Shown: positions 40,660 through 49,151 of the stretch, piece after piece
Position numbering within the stretch: position 1 is the first letter of the stretch
Layout of the letters: the number at the start of each line of letters is the position of its first letter
Origin: Pseudanabaena sp. PCC 6802
GTDB lineage: Bacteria > Cyanobacteriota > Cyanobacteriia > Pseudanabaenales > Pseudanabaenaceae
NCBI RefSeq assembly: GCF_000332175.1
Contig: NZ_KB235914.1
Location: 2,600,868-2,664,867, forward strand
Direction: 5' to 3'
Length of the DNA: 64,000 nucleotides
Program-made: the position numbers and the translations under genes
Notes under the pieces: model-generated
Told to the model about the DNA's origin: nothing
Databases searched by the model: none
The model's input: the letters and a program-made list of their open reading frames with translations, nothing else

Positions 40660-41946
40660 TTATAGTTTCTCATGCTTCTCTGTGTTTTGCTCGACTTTAG
40701 TATAGCTTTTAAGCGCAGAGACCATTTTGCTAGAGCGCTCGACAGCCTCTAAAATTGTCTGATTGTTCGTAAAGCTGCGAGTCAGACTATACGCAAGCCG
40801 GATTGCCCAGTCTGCTCGATCGCTATTTAAAAGAGGTTGTAAAAGTTCAATTCTCTCCTCATCAACTCCCATATCTATTAACAACTCCGCAATATATCTA
40901 GCATCTTCAAAGTTATATGGTTCGATCTCAGTTGCGATTTTGCGCCTGAGGGCACGGCTCTCTATCGAAGCCATAAATCCTTGAGTATGGATGGCGCGAT
41001 CGACAAGCTGGAAAAAGCTTTCTTGTTCTTGAGGACTCAAGTACTGGTGTAAATGAGGTAGCTCGCCTAGACCTGCTTCTAAAAAATCCTGAACGTTGGT
41101 GGCAGCAGTCTGGATTGCACTTAAAGAATTATTTATCTCATGCGCTACACTAGCAATTGGTTGCCCTAAGGTCGCCATTTTTTCTGTTTGAATCAATTCC
41201 CTTTGCGACAGATGCAGTTCTGCCACCACCTTCTGCAATTCTAGTGCTTGTGACTGCATCTGTTGCACTGATTCTGCTTGCTGTAGAGCGATCCCGAGTA
41301 GTTCGCCAATTTGAGCTAGTAAATCTACTTCATCGACATTCCAGTGGCGCGGTGCGGTGTTTTGAAAAGCACTAAGCAATCCCCACAGGCGATCGCCTTG
41401 AAAAATTGGCGCGATCGCATAGGCTTTAGCTTGAAATTCTTCTAGCAAGGCGACATGCCAATCGGAGTACTCGGCAGTGCAGATGTCCGAGATCGCCAGG
41501 GTTTCATTGTTTGCGTAGCGCCCGCCATGGGTTTCCATGAAATGAGTATCCTCAATCGCAGGTAAAGCGCCCACTAAGGGCTTCCAACCTTCTGAAATCG
41601 ACTCAAATAAAAAGTTGCCGCTCCAATCTGGATTGAATTGGTAGATGGTGACGCGATCGACTTCGATTAACTGGCGCACCTCCTCCGTTGCTGTTTGACA
41701 GATCTCCGAAAAATCTAGCGATCGACGAATCCGATTCGTAATTTTAACTAACGCTTTTTGACGTAACATGGCTTTTTCTTGAGCCTTGGCCTGGAGCAAC
41801 AGCATAGCTTGAGGCTCGATCTGTTCCAGTTGCTCGGCTTGCTGCTGCTCATTTTGTTCAAAAAAACGAGCGGCAGGCGCAGCCGATTGATAGGCGGCTT
41901 GTTGCAAAGTATTAAATTGCATATCAGGCTGAGGTACCTCGGACAT
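40660..41946 (-). CDS. GAF protein with H-box but no ATPase domain
   Basis: 428 residues. The N-terminus is Gln-rich. The GAF domain (~65-225) is of the phytochrome/cyanobacteriochrome type (ICQTATEEVRQLIEVDRVTIY and FEAKAYAIAPIFQGDRLWGLL-like). At the chromophore site the segment reads SDWHVALLEE, with Trp where cyanobacteriochromes carry Cys, so bilin attachment is not expected. A coiled coil and an H-box (MATLGQPIASVAHEINNSLS, near residue 262) follow. The usual HATPase is absent; the C-terminal 150 residues are helical and unfamiliar. It may be phosphorylated in trans or be a non-kinase output protein. Convergent with the receiver-kinase gene. Confidence 0.82.
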   Translation of the reverse strand: MSEVPQPDMQFNTLQQAAYQSAAPAARFFEQNEQQQAEQLEQIEPQAMLLLQAKAQEKAMLRQKALVKITNRIRRSLDFSEICQTATEEVRQLIEVDRVTIYQFNPDWSGNFLFESISEGWKPLVGALPAIEDTHFMETHGGRYANNETLAISDICTAEYSDWHVALLEEFQAKAYAIAPIFQGDRLWGLLSAFQNTAPRHWNVDEVDLLAQIGELLGIALQQAESVQQMQSQALELQKVVAELHLSQRELIQTEKMATLGQPIASVAHEINNSLSAIQTAATNVQDFLEAGLGELPHLHQYLSPQEQESFFQLVDRAIHTQGFMASIESRALRRKIATEIEPYNFEDARYIAELLIDMGVDEERIELLQPLLNSDRADWAIRLAYSLTRSFTNNQTILEAVERSSKMVSALKSYTKVEQNTEKHEKL

Positions 41947-42232
41947 GTGCTTATGGCGGGACTATAACAGAACGATCGCAGTCACTCTCTAGGATTATTC
42001 CCAAAAATCGCTAACCAATAACTATCATGTTTATTTAATGTACAGTGCTCTATAATTTATCGTAAAATTAAGTTCAGGCAGTGGTTTAACCTTGTGTCAT
42101 GCGAGATGCTTACACCATCTGCCGTAGCCCCCCTGCGCAGGAGTGTAGACCTCACCTTCAAGCAGATTGTATAGAGCTACCTTGCGTGAATGATGACGAA
42201 AAAATTGGCATAGGAAACTGAATGCATTATCT
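41947..42232. other. Divergent promoter region before glycosylation island
   Basis: 286 bases between the minus-strand GAF protein and the first gene of the island. AT-rich, no gene. It should hold promoters in both directions. I see no strong inverted repeat. Confidence 0.4.
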
Positions 42233-44572
42233 ATGACGGGATCGGCTTGGCACAAAGGACTAGAGCTACTCTTGCAAGGGCAAGAGGAAGAAGCACAAAT
42301 GGTCTGGCTATCTGCGATCGCAGAAGGAACGCCAGAAGAAGTTGAAGTTTGGCTTGCAGAATTAGTAGATATCCTTAAGGATGAAGCTATAAAGCAAGAG
42401 GAATTAGAAAATTATGACAAAGCCTGGTTGCTTCGCCAACACATCCGCGAAAACGATCCTGAGAATGTAAATAATTTATATGCACTAGGCAATCTTTATG
42501 CAAGACTGGGTGAGCCGGAAGAAGCGATCGCCATCCACGAACGGGTTCTCGAAATAAACCCTCAATTTGCTCTCAGCTACGTGTCAATAGCCCATTTGTT
42601 AGCGCCAGCCAATCGCAACTTTAAACTTAGCCAACGAGATAAAGTTGAACAAGGCATTCAAGCATTGGAAAAAGCGATCGCGATCGATCCTGAATTACCC
42701 GTCTTAGGTGAATTAGCATATCTCCAGAATATTTTGGGAGAGTATGCGAAGGGAGAACAATATGCCAGACAGGCGATCGCTAAAAATCCGCAGGAGGGAG
42801 AAGTAAATAGTTTCACGTCGCGCGTGTTAGCGGAATCCCTACTAGGACAGGGAAAGTTAGATCGCGATCCCACCTGCACCATTGACTTTTCACCACTCCA
42901 AAATATTTTGACTCACCAGAACCCAGGAAAGAATTTAGAGAGGAATAGTCATTTAGTTTCTACCTGTATCGATCTCGGTGGCAGTCACCACTTAGATGAA
43001 TCCAAGCCAATTGTCTTTTTATCTTCAGATAGGGTATATTTTCGCAATTTTGGCATTGCCCAAGCATTGAGTTTATACGAAACATCACCTAGATGTGGCA
43101 TCCATTTCCATATTATGGATCCAGATCTAGAAACATTCCAATTACTCAGCTCGCTGCAGGGCAAATTGCCAGATCTACAGATATCGCATTCCTATGAATT
43201 TTTGGATATTGCCGACAACAATAACCCTGATGGCTTGATAGCAAAACTTGTCTACTATTGCTGCGTCAGGTTCTGTCGTGCTGCTGAGTTTATTCGCAAT
43301 GTTGGCAACACAGTTATTATCACTGACGCTGATGTTCTGTTTCGTCGCGATCTTGACTCTATTGTTAACTCAGAATCAGACTATGATATTGCTCTGGTAG
43401 ATTTTGGTTCTGGCCTACCAATTTACGACCGATACTGTGCATCACTTGTCATTGTTCGTCAAACCGAAGCTGCAAAAAACTACCTAAATTGTTTATCTGA
43501 TTTCATCATCCATAATTTACGCCAAAGATCTGCTTGGATGCTAGATCAATTTGGTTTATACGGTGTAGGAAACACATATGTCAAGAGGAATCCAGACTTT
43601 AAGACAAGATTTTTGCCCGACTATTATACGTCAACTGAATGGAGCGATCGCAATCCAATCTGGAGTGCTCAGAATAACAAAAAGTGGGAACAGAATCGAT
43701 ACACCGAACTCAAGCAAAAGATTCTTAGCAACTACGGATTTGCAGATTTAGCTGCGGATTTGCAGATGCGATCCGTCACAGTGACCGACACAAATGAATC
43801 AATGAACGAGTGCCAGAATTCAAACGAGATATTACTATCTGGCTTTAATCAGCTTTGTCAAGCCAAGTATGGCTTGATGCTCTATAACAAAAACGATCTT
43901 TATATTGGTAGATCGCTGAGCTATTTAGGCACATGGTGCGAGCATGAAATCGATCTGCTGAAGCAACTAATAAGTTCAGGTGATGTTGTTCTAGATGTAG
44001 GAGCAAATATCGGTACGCATACTTTGGCATTCTGTCAATTTGTTGGGGCAAGGGGAAAAGTATATGCGTTTGAGGCACAAAGAATAATTTATCAAGCTTT
44101 AGTTGCAAGTATTGCCTTAAATAGCATCTCCCACGCTTACTGTTTTAATCAAGCTGTAGGATCGGAACCCGGATTCATTAACGTGCCACAAATTGATTTC
44201 ACGAGATCGGATAATTTCGGTGGCGTAGTCCTGCAAGGTACATCAAGACTAGAAAAAACAGTCGCAAGTCAATACGAACGCGTAGAGATGGTAACGATTG
44301 ACAGCTTGGGGTTGCAGCAATGCCACCTGATCAAAGCCGATGTTGAAGGCATGGAGCGCGATGTCATCATGGGTGCGAGAAATACCATAGAGAAATACCA
44401 TCCCATTCTCTATCTTGAAAGCCATGATGATGACACAAGAAACCCATTAATCTGGCTTTGCAAGCAACTAGGATACATTTTATATTGGCATGGTACTGAA
44501 AACGACCCTAATATTTTAGGGATCCACCCACACCAAAACATACAAATACAAGGACTAGTAGAAGTCTCATGA
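42233..44572 (+). CDS. TPR - glycosyltransferase-like - FkbM methyltransferase fusion
   Basis: 779 residues. An N-terminal module shared with the SPINDLY paralogs (ELLLQGQEEEAQMVW, residues ~11-25; AWLLRQHIREN) is followed by TPR repeats (~80-200). A central domain (~255-460) resembles nucleotide-sugar transferases and has a DxD-type motif TVIITDADVLFRRDLDS (near residue 364). A C-terminal FkbM-type SAM-dependent methyltransferase (~545-760) has VVLDVGANIGTHTLAF (near residue 585) and LIKADVEGMERDVIMGA. FkbM enzymes commonly O-methylate sugars. The combination suggests adding and then methylating a sugar on a TPR-bound protein. Start of the island. Confidence 0.85.
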   Translation: MTGSAWHKGLELLLQGQEEEAQMVWLSAIAEGTPEEVEVWLAELVDILKDEAIKQEELENYDKAWLLRQHIRENDPENVNNLYALGNLYARLGEPEEAIAIHERVLEINPQFALSYVSIAHLLAPANRNFKLSQRDKVEQGIQALEKAIAIDPELPVLGELAYLQNILGEYAKGEQYARQAIAKNPQEGEVNSFTSRVLAESLLGQGKLDRDPTCTIDFSPLQNILTHQNPGKNLERNSHLVSTCIDLGGSHHLDESKPIVFLSSDRVYFRNFGIAQALSLYETSPRCGIHFHIMDPDLETFQLLSSLQGKLPDLQISHSYEFLDIADNNNPDGLIAKLVYYCCVRFCRAAEFIRNVGNTVIITDADVLFRRDLDSIVNSESDYDIALVDFGSGLPIYDRYCASLVIVRQTEAAKNYLNCLSDFIIHNLRQRSAWMLDQFGLYGVGNTYVKRNPDFKTRFLPDYYTSTEWSDRNPIWSAQNNKKWEQNRYTELKQKILSNYGFADLAADLQMRSVTVTDTNESMNECQNSNEILLSGFNQLCQAKYGLMLYNKNDLYIGRSLSYLGTWCEHEIDLLKQLISSGDVVLDVGANIGTHTLAFCQFVGARGKVYAFEAQRIIYQALVASIALNSISHAYCFNQAVGSEPGFINVPQIDFTRSDNFGGVVLQGTSRLEKTVASQYERVEMVTIDSLGLQQCHLIKADVEGMERDVIMGARNTIEKYHPILYLESHDDDTRNPLIWLCKQLGYILYWHGTENDPNILGIHPHQNIQIQGLVEVS

Positions 44573-44621
44573 CTACGCTAAAGCTTAATGAGATGCATTA
44601 TTAATCACTAGACAGAATGAT

Positions 44622-47228
44622 ATGAGCGCAAACAATCTCTATTGGTACGATGGATTAGAGTTGCTTCTACAAGGACAAGAGGAAGAAGCTCAAATGGTCT
44701 GGATATCTGCGATCGCCGATGGAACCCCAGAGCAAGTTGAAGTTTGGTTGGCAGAATTAGTAGATATCCTTAAAGGTGAAGCCATAAAGCAAGAGGGTTT
44801 AGGAAATTATGACAAAGCTTGGTTGCTTCGCCAGCACATTCAAGAAAATGCCCCAGGAGATATAGAGAACCTATTGCACCTGATCGTTACATCAATCAAA
44901 TCTCAAACATTCCGACCTAAAGAAGATACAGTTTTAGAAGATGTAATTGAATTGCTCACTGCTAGTTCGAGATCGAAAATAGATCTCAATCTTCCATTGC
45001 AAACATTGCAGGAATTAATTAGATCGGACGTTGCTGGTGATATTCTTCAGAGATTTTCTAATGCTTGTATTGTTTTCTATGACTCTTGCCTAGGGACAAT
45101 GGTAAATACCGAGTCCGCTGAGATTCACAATATCAAAGGTAATATCTATAGTAAAACAGGAAGAGTAGAGGAAGCGATCGCCTCATATTTAATTGCCTTA
45201 GAACTCGATCCCAATAATCCTGAACCACTGCTTGGCTTAGGTAATATCGAACAAGCATCGGGGAAACACGAAGCGGCAATTGCTTTTTATGAAAAAGCTC
45301 TACAGATTCAACCTGATTTTGCTAGTGCATATACTTGTCTGGGAGAATCACTATATTATCTAAATATATGCGATCGGGCAATTTCCAATTGGCAAAAGGC
45401 TCTCGAACTCGATCCAGAGCAGGTGGTTGCGAGATTAAGTCTAGCTAAAGTACTACTCCAAAATGCTTCTTTAGAGGAAGCATTCTCCTGTTTAGAGGAA
45501 GCACCTACCCATAAAATCGATTTCGCTTATGTTTACCTTGATTTGGGAGTAGCCTTTCACAACGAAAACGTTAAGTTGGAAGTCAAATGTTATCAGAAAG
45601 CCATATTGCTCAAGCCAGACTATGAGTTAGCCTATCTCAATCTTGCTATGGCTTTCTCAAAATCTAATATGCTAGATGAAGCTTATGAATGTTATAGAAG
45701 GTTATTAGACATTAATCCTAATCATGCAAATGCCTATGCTAATTTGGGGGATTTTTGGATGGTGCATGGCAACATTGAGGAAGCTCAATCTAATTATAGC
45801 AAGGCTTTACAGTTGAACCCTGATTGTCTAAAAGCTAATCGTATGAGTTTGTTGGGGTTACCTGTTATTTATGAAAGTGCAGATGAAATAGATTATTGGC
45901 GACAACACTTTACAGATGGCTTGCAACGTTACGCAAATCTTATATCGCAAAAGCTGGTAACAGATAAAGTATGGGCATTAGAGAGCATTGGTCTAAAAAC
46001 AAACTTTCATCTTGCCTATCAAGGTAAAAACGATCTCGAGCTGCAATATCATTATGGACAGATTGTTCAGCAAGTTATGGCAGCCAACTATCCGCAGTGG
46101 TCAAGACGTTTGGAGATGTCACTGCCCGCTCCTAATGGCAAAATTCGGATTGGATATATTTCTCCTTACTTTAGGGAGCATAGTGTTGGGAGAATGACCT
46201 TGGGCTGGATACAGCAACGAGATCGAAATAGCTTTGAGACCTATGTTTACTATACTGATAAACTAGTTGACAGTACCACCGAAAAATTTCAGCAAGAAAG
46301 CGACTTTTTTCGACATATTACTCCTAACGATCTAGAAGCCTGCTGCGATAGAATCTTTGCAGATCGCTTGCATGTACTGGTGTTTACAGACATTGGTATG
46401 CATCCTCAAATGACTCAAATTGCTGGCTTGAGACTCGCTCCCATTCAGTGCGCCTGGGCCGGCCACCCAGTTACCACTGGTATCCCAACTATTGCTTATT
46501 ATCTGTCTAGCGATCTGATGGAATCGGATGATGCCCAAGCACATTACTCAGAACAATTGGTTCGTTTACCTAGTCTTGGCTTGAGCTATCCTTGGCCTAA
46601 ACTACCTGCTACGCCTAAAGATCGAGCAGACCTGAATTTACCAAAAGACTGCTTGATTTATCTCTCATGCCAGACAATTTGGAAATATCTGCCTCAATAC
46701 GACTATATATTTACACAAATTGTTAACAAGGTTCCAGAGTCCAAGATTGCGTTTTGTGTAAGCGACATGCAAGATACTGTCACCCAAAAATTTCGACAGC
46801 GCATCGAATCAGCATTTTTAAAAGCTAATTTAGACTGCAACGATCGCTGCATATTTTTGCCTCGTATGAACTTTGAAGATTATCTCAGTCTCCTACTCAA
46901 CTCGGATGTTTCGCTGGATACAATTGGCTTTTCTGGATCGAATACAACCTTACAGGCGATTGCTTGTAATTTACCTGTGGTTACCATGCCAACTGAGTTT
47001 TTAAAAGGTCGTACAACCTATGGTATTCTAAAAGCGCTTGATGTAACAGATACAATTGCTTATAGCGAATCAGAATATATTGATATAGCCGTTAGACTTG
47101 GTCGGGATTTGCCTTGGAATCGAGATATAGTAGCAAAAATCAAATCACGCCATAAGTATGTATATAATGATGATAATTGTATTAGGGGATTGGAAAACTT
47201 TTTTAGAGAGATAGTAAGAACAGAATAG
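44622..47228 (+). CDS. TPR-SPINDLY O-GlcNAc-transferase-like protein 1
   Basis: 868 residues. The N-terminal module ELLLQGQEEEAQMVWISAI is almost identical to that of the previous gene, and the first 80 residues are a recent duplication. TPR repeats span ~165-420 (YLIALELDPNNPEPLLGLGN and repeats). The GT41/SPINDLY domain starts near residue 505 (IRIGYISPYFREHSVG), with AWAGHPVTTGIPTIAYYLSS and FSGSNTTLQAIACNLPVVTM. Likely transfers a sugar from a nucleotide donor to Ser/Thr of a target protein held by the TPRs. Belongs to the GHPVT subclass. Confidence 0.9.
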   Translation: MSANNLYWYDGLELLLQGQEEEAQMVWISAIADGTPEQVEVWLAELVDILKGEAIKQEGLGNYDKAWLLRQHIQENAPGDIENLLHLIVTSIKSQTFRPKEDTVLEDVIELLTASSRSKIDLNLPLQTLQELIRSDVAGDILQRFSNACIVFYDSCLGTMVNTESAEIHNIKGNIYSKTGRVEEAIASYLIALELDPNNPEPLLGLGNIEQASGKHEAAIAFYEKALQIQPDFASAYTCLGESLYYLNICDRAISNWQKALELDPEQVVARLSLAKVLLQNASLEEAFSCLEEAPTHKIDFAYVYLDLGVAFHNENVKLEVKCYQKAILLKPDYELAYLNLAMAFSKSNMLDEAYECYRRLLDINPNHANAYANLGDFWMVHGNIEEAQSNYSKALQLNPDCLKANRMSLLGLPVIYESADEIDYWRQHFTDGLQRYANLISQKLVTDKVWALESIGLKTNFHLAYQGKNDLELQYHYGQIVQQVMAANYPQWSRRLEMSLPAPNGKIRIGYISPYFREHSVGRMTLGWIQQRDRNSFETYVYYTDKLVDSTTEKFQQESDFFRHITPNDLEACCDRIFADRLHVLVFTDIGMHPQMTQIAGLRLAPIQCAWAGHPVTTGIPTIAYYLSSDLMESDDAQAHYSEQLVRLPSLGLSYPWPKLPATPKDRADLNLPKDCLIYLSCQTIWKYLPQYDYIFTQIVNKVPESKIAFCVSDMQDTVTQKFRQRIESAFLKANLDCNDRCIFLPRMNFEDYLSLLLNSDVSLDTIGFSGSNTTLQAIACNLPVVTMPTEFLKGRTTYGILKALDVTDTIAYSESEYIDIAVRLGRDLPWNRDIVAKIKSRHKYVYNDDNCIRGLENFFREIVRTE

Positions 47229-47233
47229 ATAAT

Positions 47234-47839
47234 ATGACTAATCAAGCAGAGAGTCTTGCTTTACAGCAAGTTGGAGAAGATGTAATGATATGGCCACTAG
47301 CCAAAATCATCACACCTGAAGTCATCTCAATAGGTGATTCAGTAATTATTGATGACTTTGTCTTCATTATGGGGGGTGAACGTACAATCATCGGTAGCTT
47401 TGTTCATATTGGTGCTTTTACATCTATTGCTGGTGGTGGGGAATTTATTATGGAGGATTTCTCCGGCCTATCAGGTGGAGTGAGAATTTATACTGGTAAT
47501 GAGGACTACGCGGGAGGCTGCTTAACTAATCCAACCGTTCCCTTTCCCTATCGTGTAGCCAGTCGTTCGTTTGTGCATATCCACAAACATGCGATCGTTG
47601 GCGCAAATTCGGTTATTTTGCCGGGAGTTGTAATTGGAGAAGGTGTTGCAATTGGAGCGAACTCCTTGGTTAAAAAAGACTGCGAGCCCTGGACAACCTA
47701 CTTCGGATCGCCAGCCAAACCGATTGGGGCGCGCCCCAAGGAAAAAATGTTAGAACTAGAGGCGCAATTGCGTAAAGATCTCTACGATCCTTATGGCAAA
47801 TATATCCCCAAGAGCGATCGCCGCGAACCAATAAATTAA
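47234..47839 (+). CDS. Hexapeptide-repeat acyltransferase
   Basis: 201 residues with left-handed beta-helix repeats throughout (VISIGDSVIIDDFVFIMGG, IVGANSVILPGVVIGEGVAIG). The tail YFGSPAKPIGARPKE is typical of sugar N- or O-acetyltransferases of the LbetaH class, which act as trimers with the active site between subunits. Six bases after the preceding SPINDLY gene. Together with the aminotransferase downstream it would form an N-acetylated amino-sugar nucleotide (QdtC/FdtC-like role); that is inference. Confidence 0.88.
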   Translation: MTNQAESLALQQVGEDVMIWPLAKIITPEVISIGDSVIIDDFVFIMGGERTIIGSFVHIGAFTSIAGGGEFIMEDFSGLSGGVRIYTGNEDYAGGCLTNPTVPFPYRVASRSFVHIHKHAIVGANSVILPGVVIGEGVAIGANSLVKKDCEPWTTYFGSPAKPIGARPKEKMLELEAQLRKDLYDPYGKYIPKSDRREPIN

Positions 47840-47925
47840 CTTGCCAGGTGATTACCCCGTTGGAGATCTGGGTATGCTGAATTTAGTTACCACGCAGCCT
47901 GCTATTACGGAGGAATCTACACGTT

Positions 47926-49140
47926 ATGATCGAGCTTCTAGAACAAAGCACGATTACCGATCTAGCAATTTTCGGCGGTAAGCCAGCTTTTGCTGAAAAG
48001 CTGCACGTTGGTCGGCCCAATGTTGGCAATCGCGAACGTCTTCTGGAACGCATCAACGACATGCTGGATCGCAAGTGGTTTTCAAACAATGGGCCTTACG
48101 TGCAGGAGTTCGAGCAGCAGATTTGCGAGAGGCTGGGCGTTAAGCACTGCATCGCTATGGTCAACGGCACTGTGGCGCTCGAAATTGCCATTAGAGCAAC
48201 AGGGCTGGCAGGTGAGGTAATCGTGCCGTCGTTTACCTTTGTGGCTACCGCGCACGCTTTGCAGTGGCAGGAAATCACCCCCGTTTTTTGCGACGTAGAC
48301 CCGCAAACCCACACTCTTAATCCCTGGCGGATCGAAGCCATGATTACACCGCGCACTACGGGTATAATCGGCGTGCATCTCTGGGGTAAGCCTTGTAACG
48401 TAGAAGCAATTACGGAGATCGCGCAAAAGCACGAGCTTAAATTACTCTTCGATGCTTCCCATGCTTTTGGCAACTCTTACAATGGTCAAAAGATCGGTAA
48501 CTTTGGCGATGCTGAAGTGTTTAGTTTCCATGCTACCAAGTTCCTTAATGCCTTTGAAGGCGGGGCGATCGTTACAAATAACGACGAGCTAGCTAATAAA
48601 ATTCGCTTGATGAAGAATTTCGGTTTTGCTGGCTACGATAACGTAGTTTACGTTGGCACAAATGGCAAAATGAGCGAAGTGTCTGCCGCAATGGGTTTGA
48701 CTGGTTTAGAAAGTATGTCTACTTTTATCGCGGCAAACCAACAAAACTATAAGCAATATCAACAAGAATTGTCTGGTTTAGCAGGGATTAAGCTATTTGC
48801 CTATGACGAGGCAGAGCATTGTAACTATCAGTATATTGTTCTAGAGGTTGATGAAACTAAGAGTCAAATCAGCCGCGATCGCCTGCTAAAAGTACTTCAT
48901 GCCGAGAATATTCTAGCGCGCCGCTACTTTTATCCTGGCTGCCATCGCATGGAACCATATCGCTCTTATTTCCCCCATGCAGGGTTGCTGTTACCAGAGA
49001 CAGAAAAGCTAGGTCAGCGGGTTTTGGTCTTGCCAACAGGTACATCGGTTAGTAGCGTAGATATCCATAAAATTACTCAAGTAATTCGCTATTGTGTTAC
49101 TCATGGATCTGAAATCAGTCAAAGGCTTAGATCTCAATAA
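47926..49140 (+). CDS. DegT/DnrJ/EryC1/StrS sugar aminotransferase
   Basis: 404 residues, ATG after TACGGAGGAATC. PLP-dependent: DASHAFGNSYNG (Asp binding PLP), SFHATKFLNAFEGG (Lys for the Schiff base, near residue 206), then NKIRLMKNFGFAGYDNV. Transfers an amino group from Glu to a keto-dideoxysugar nucleotide. The exact sugar cannot be read from the sequence. Flanked by an acyltransferase and SPINDLY enzymes, so it probably makes the donor for the island. Confidence 0.9.
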   Translation: MIELLEQSTITDLAIFGGKPAFAEKLHVGRPNVGNRERLLERINDMLDRKWFSNNGPYVQEFEQQICERLGVKHCIAMVNGTVALEIAIRATGLAGEVIVPSFTFVATAHALQWQEITPVFCDVDPQTHTLNPWRIEAMITPRTTGIIGVHLWGKPCNVEAITEIAQKHELKLLFDASHAFGNSYNGQKIGNFGDAEVFSFHATKFLNAFEGGAIVTNNDELANKIRLMKNFGFAGYDNVVYVGTNGKMSEVSAAMGLTGLESMSTFIAANQQNYKQYQQELSGLAGIKLFAYDEAEHCNYQYIVLEVDETKSQISRDRLLKVLHAENILARRYFYPGCHRMEPYRSYFPHAGLLLPETEKLGQRVLVLPTGTSVSSVDIHKITQVIRYCVTHGSEISQRLRSQ

Positions 49141-49151
49141 AAAACAGCATC

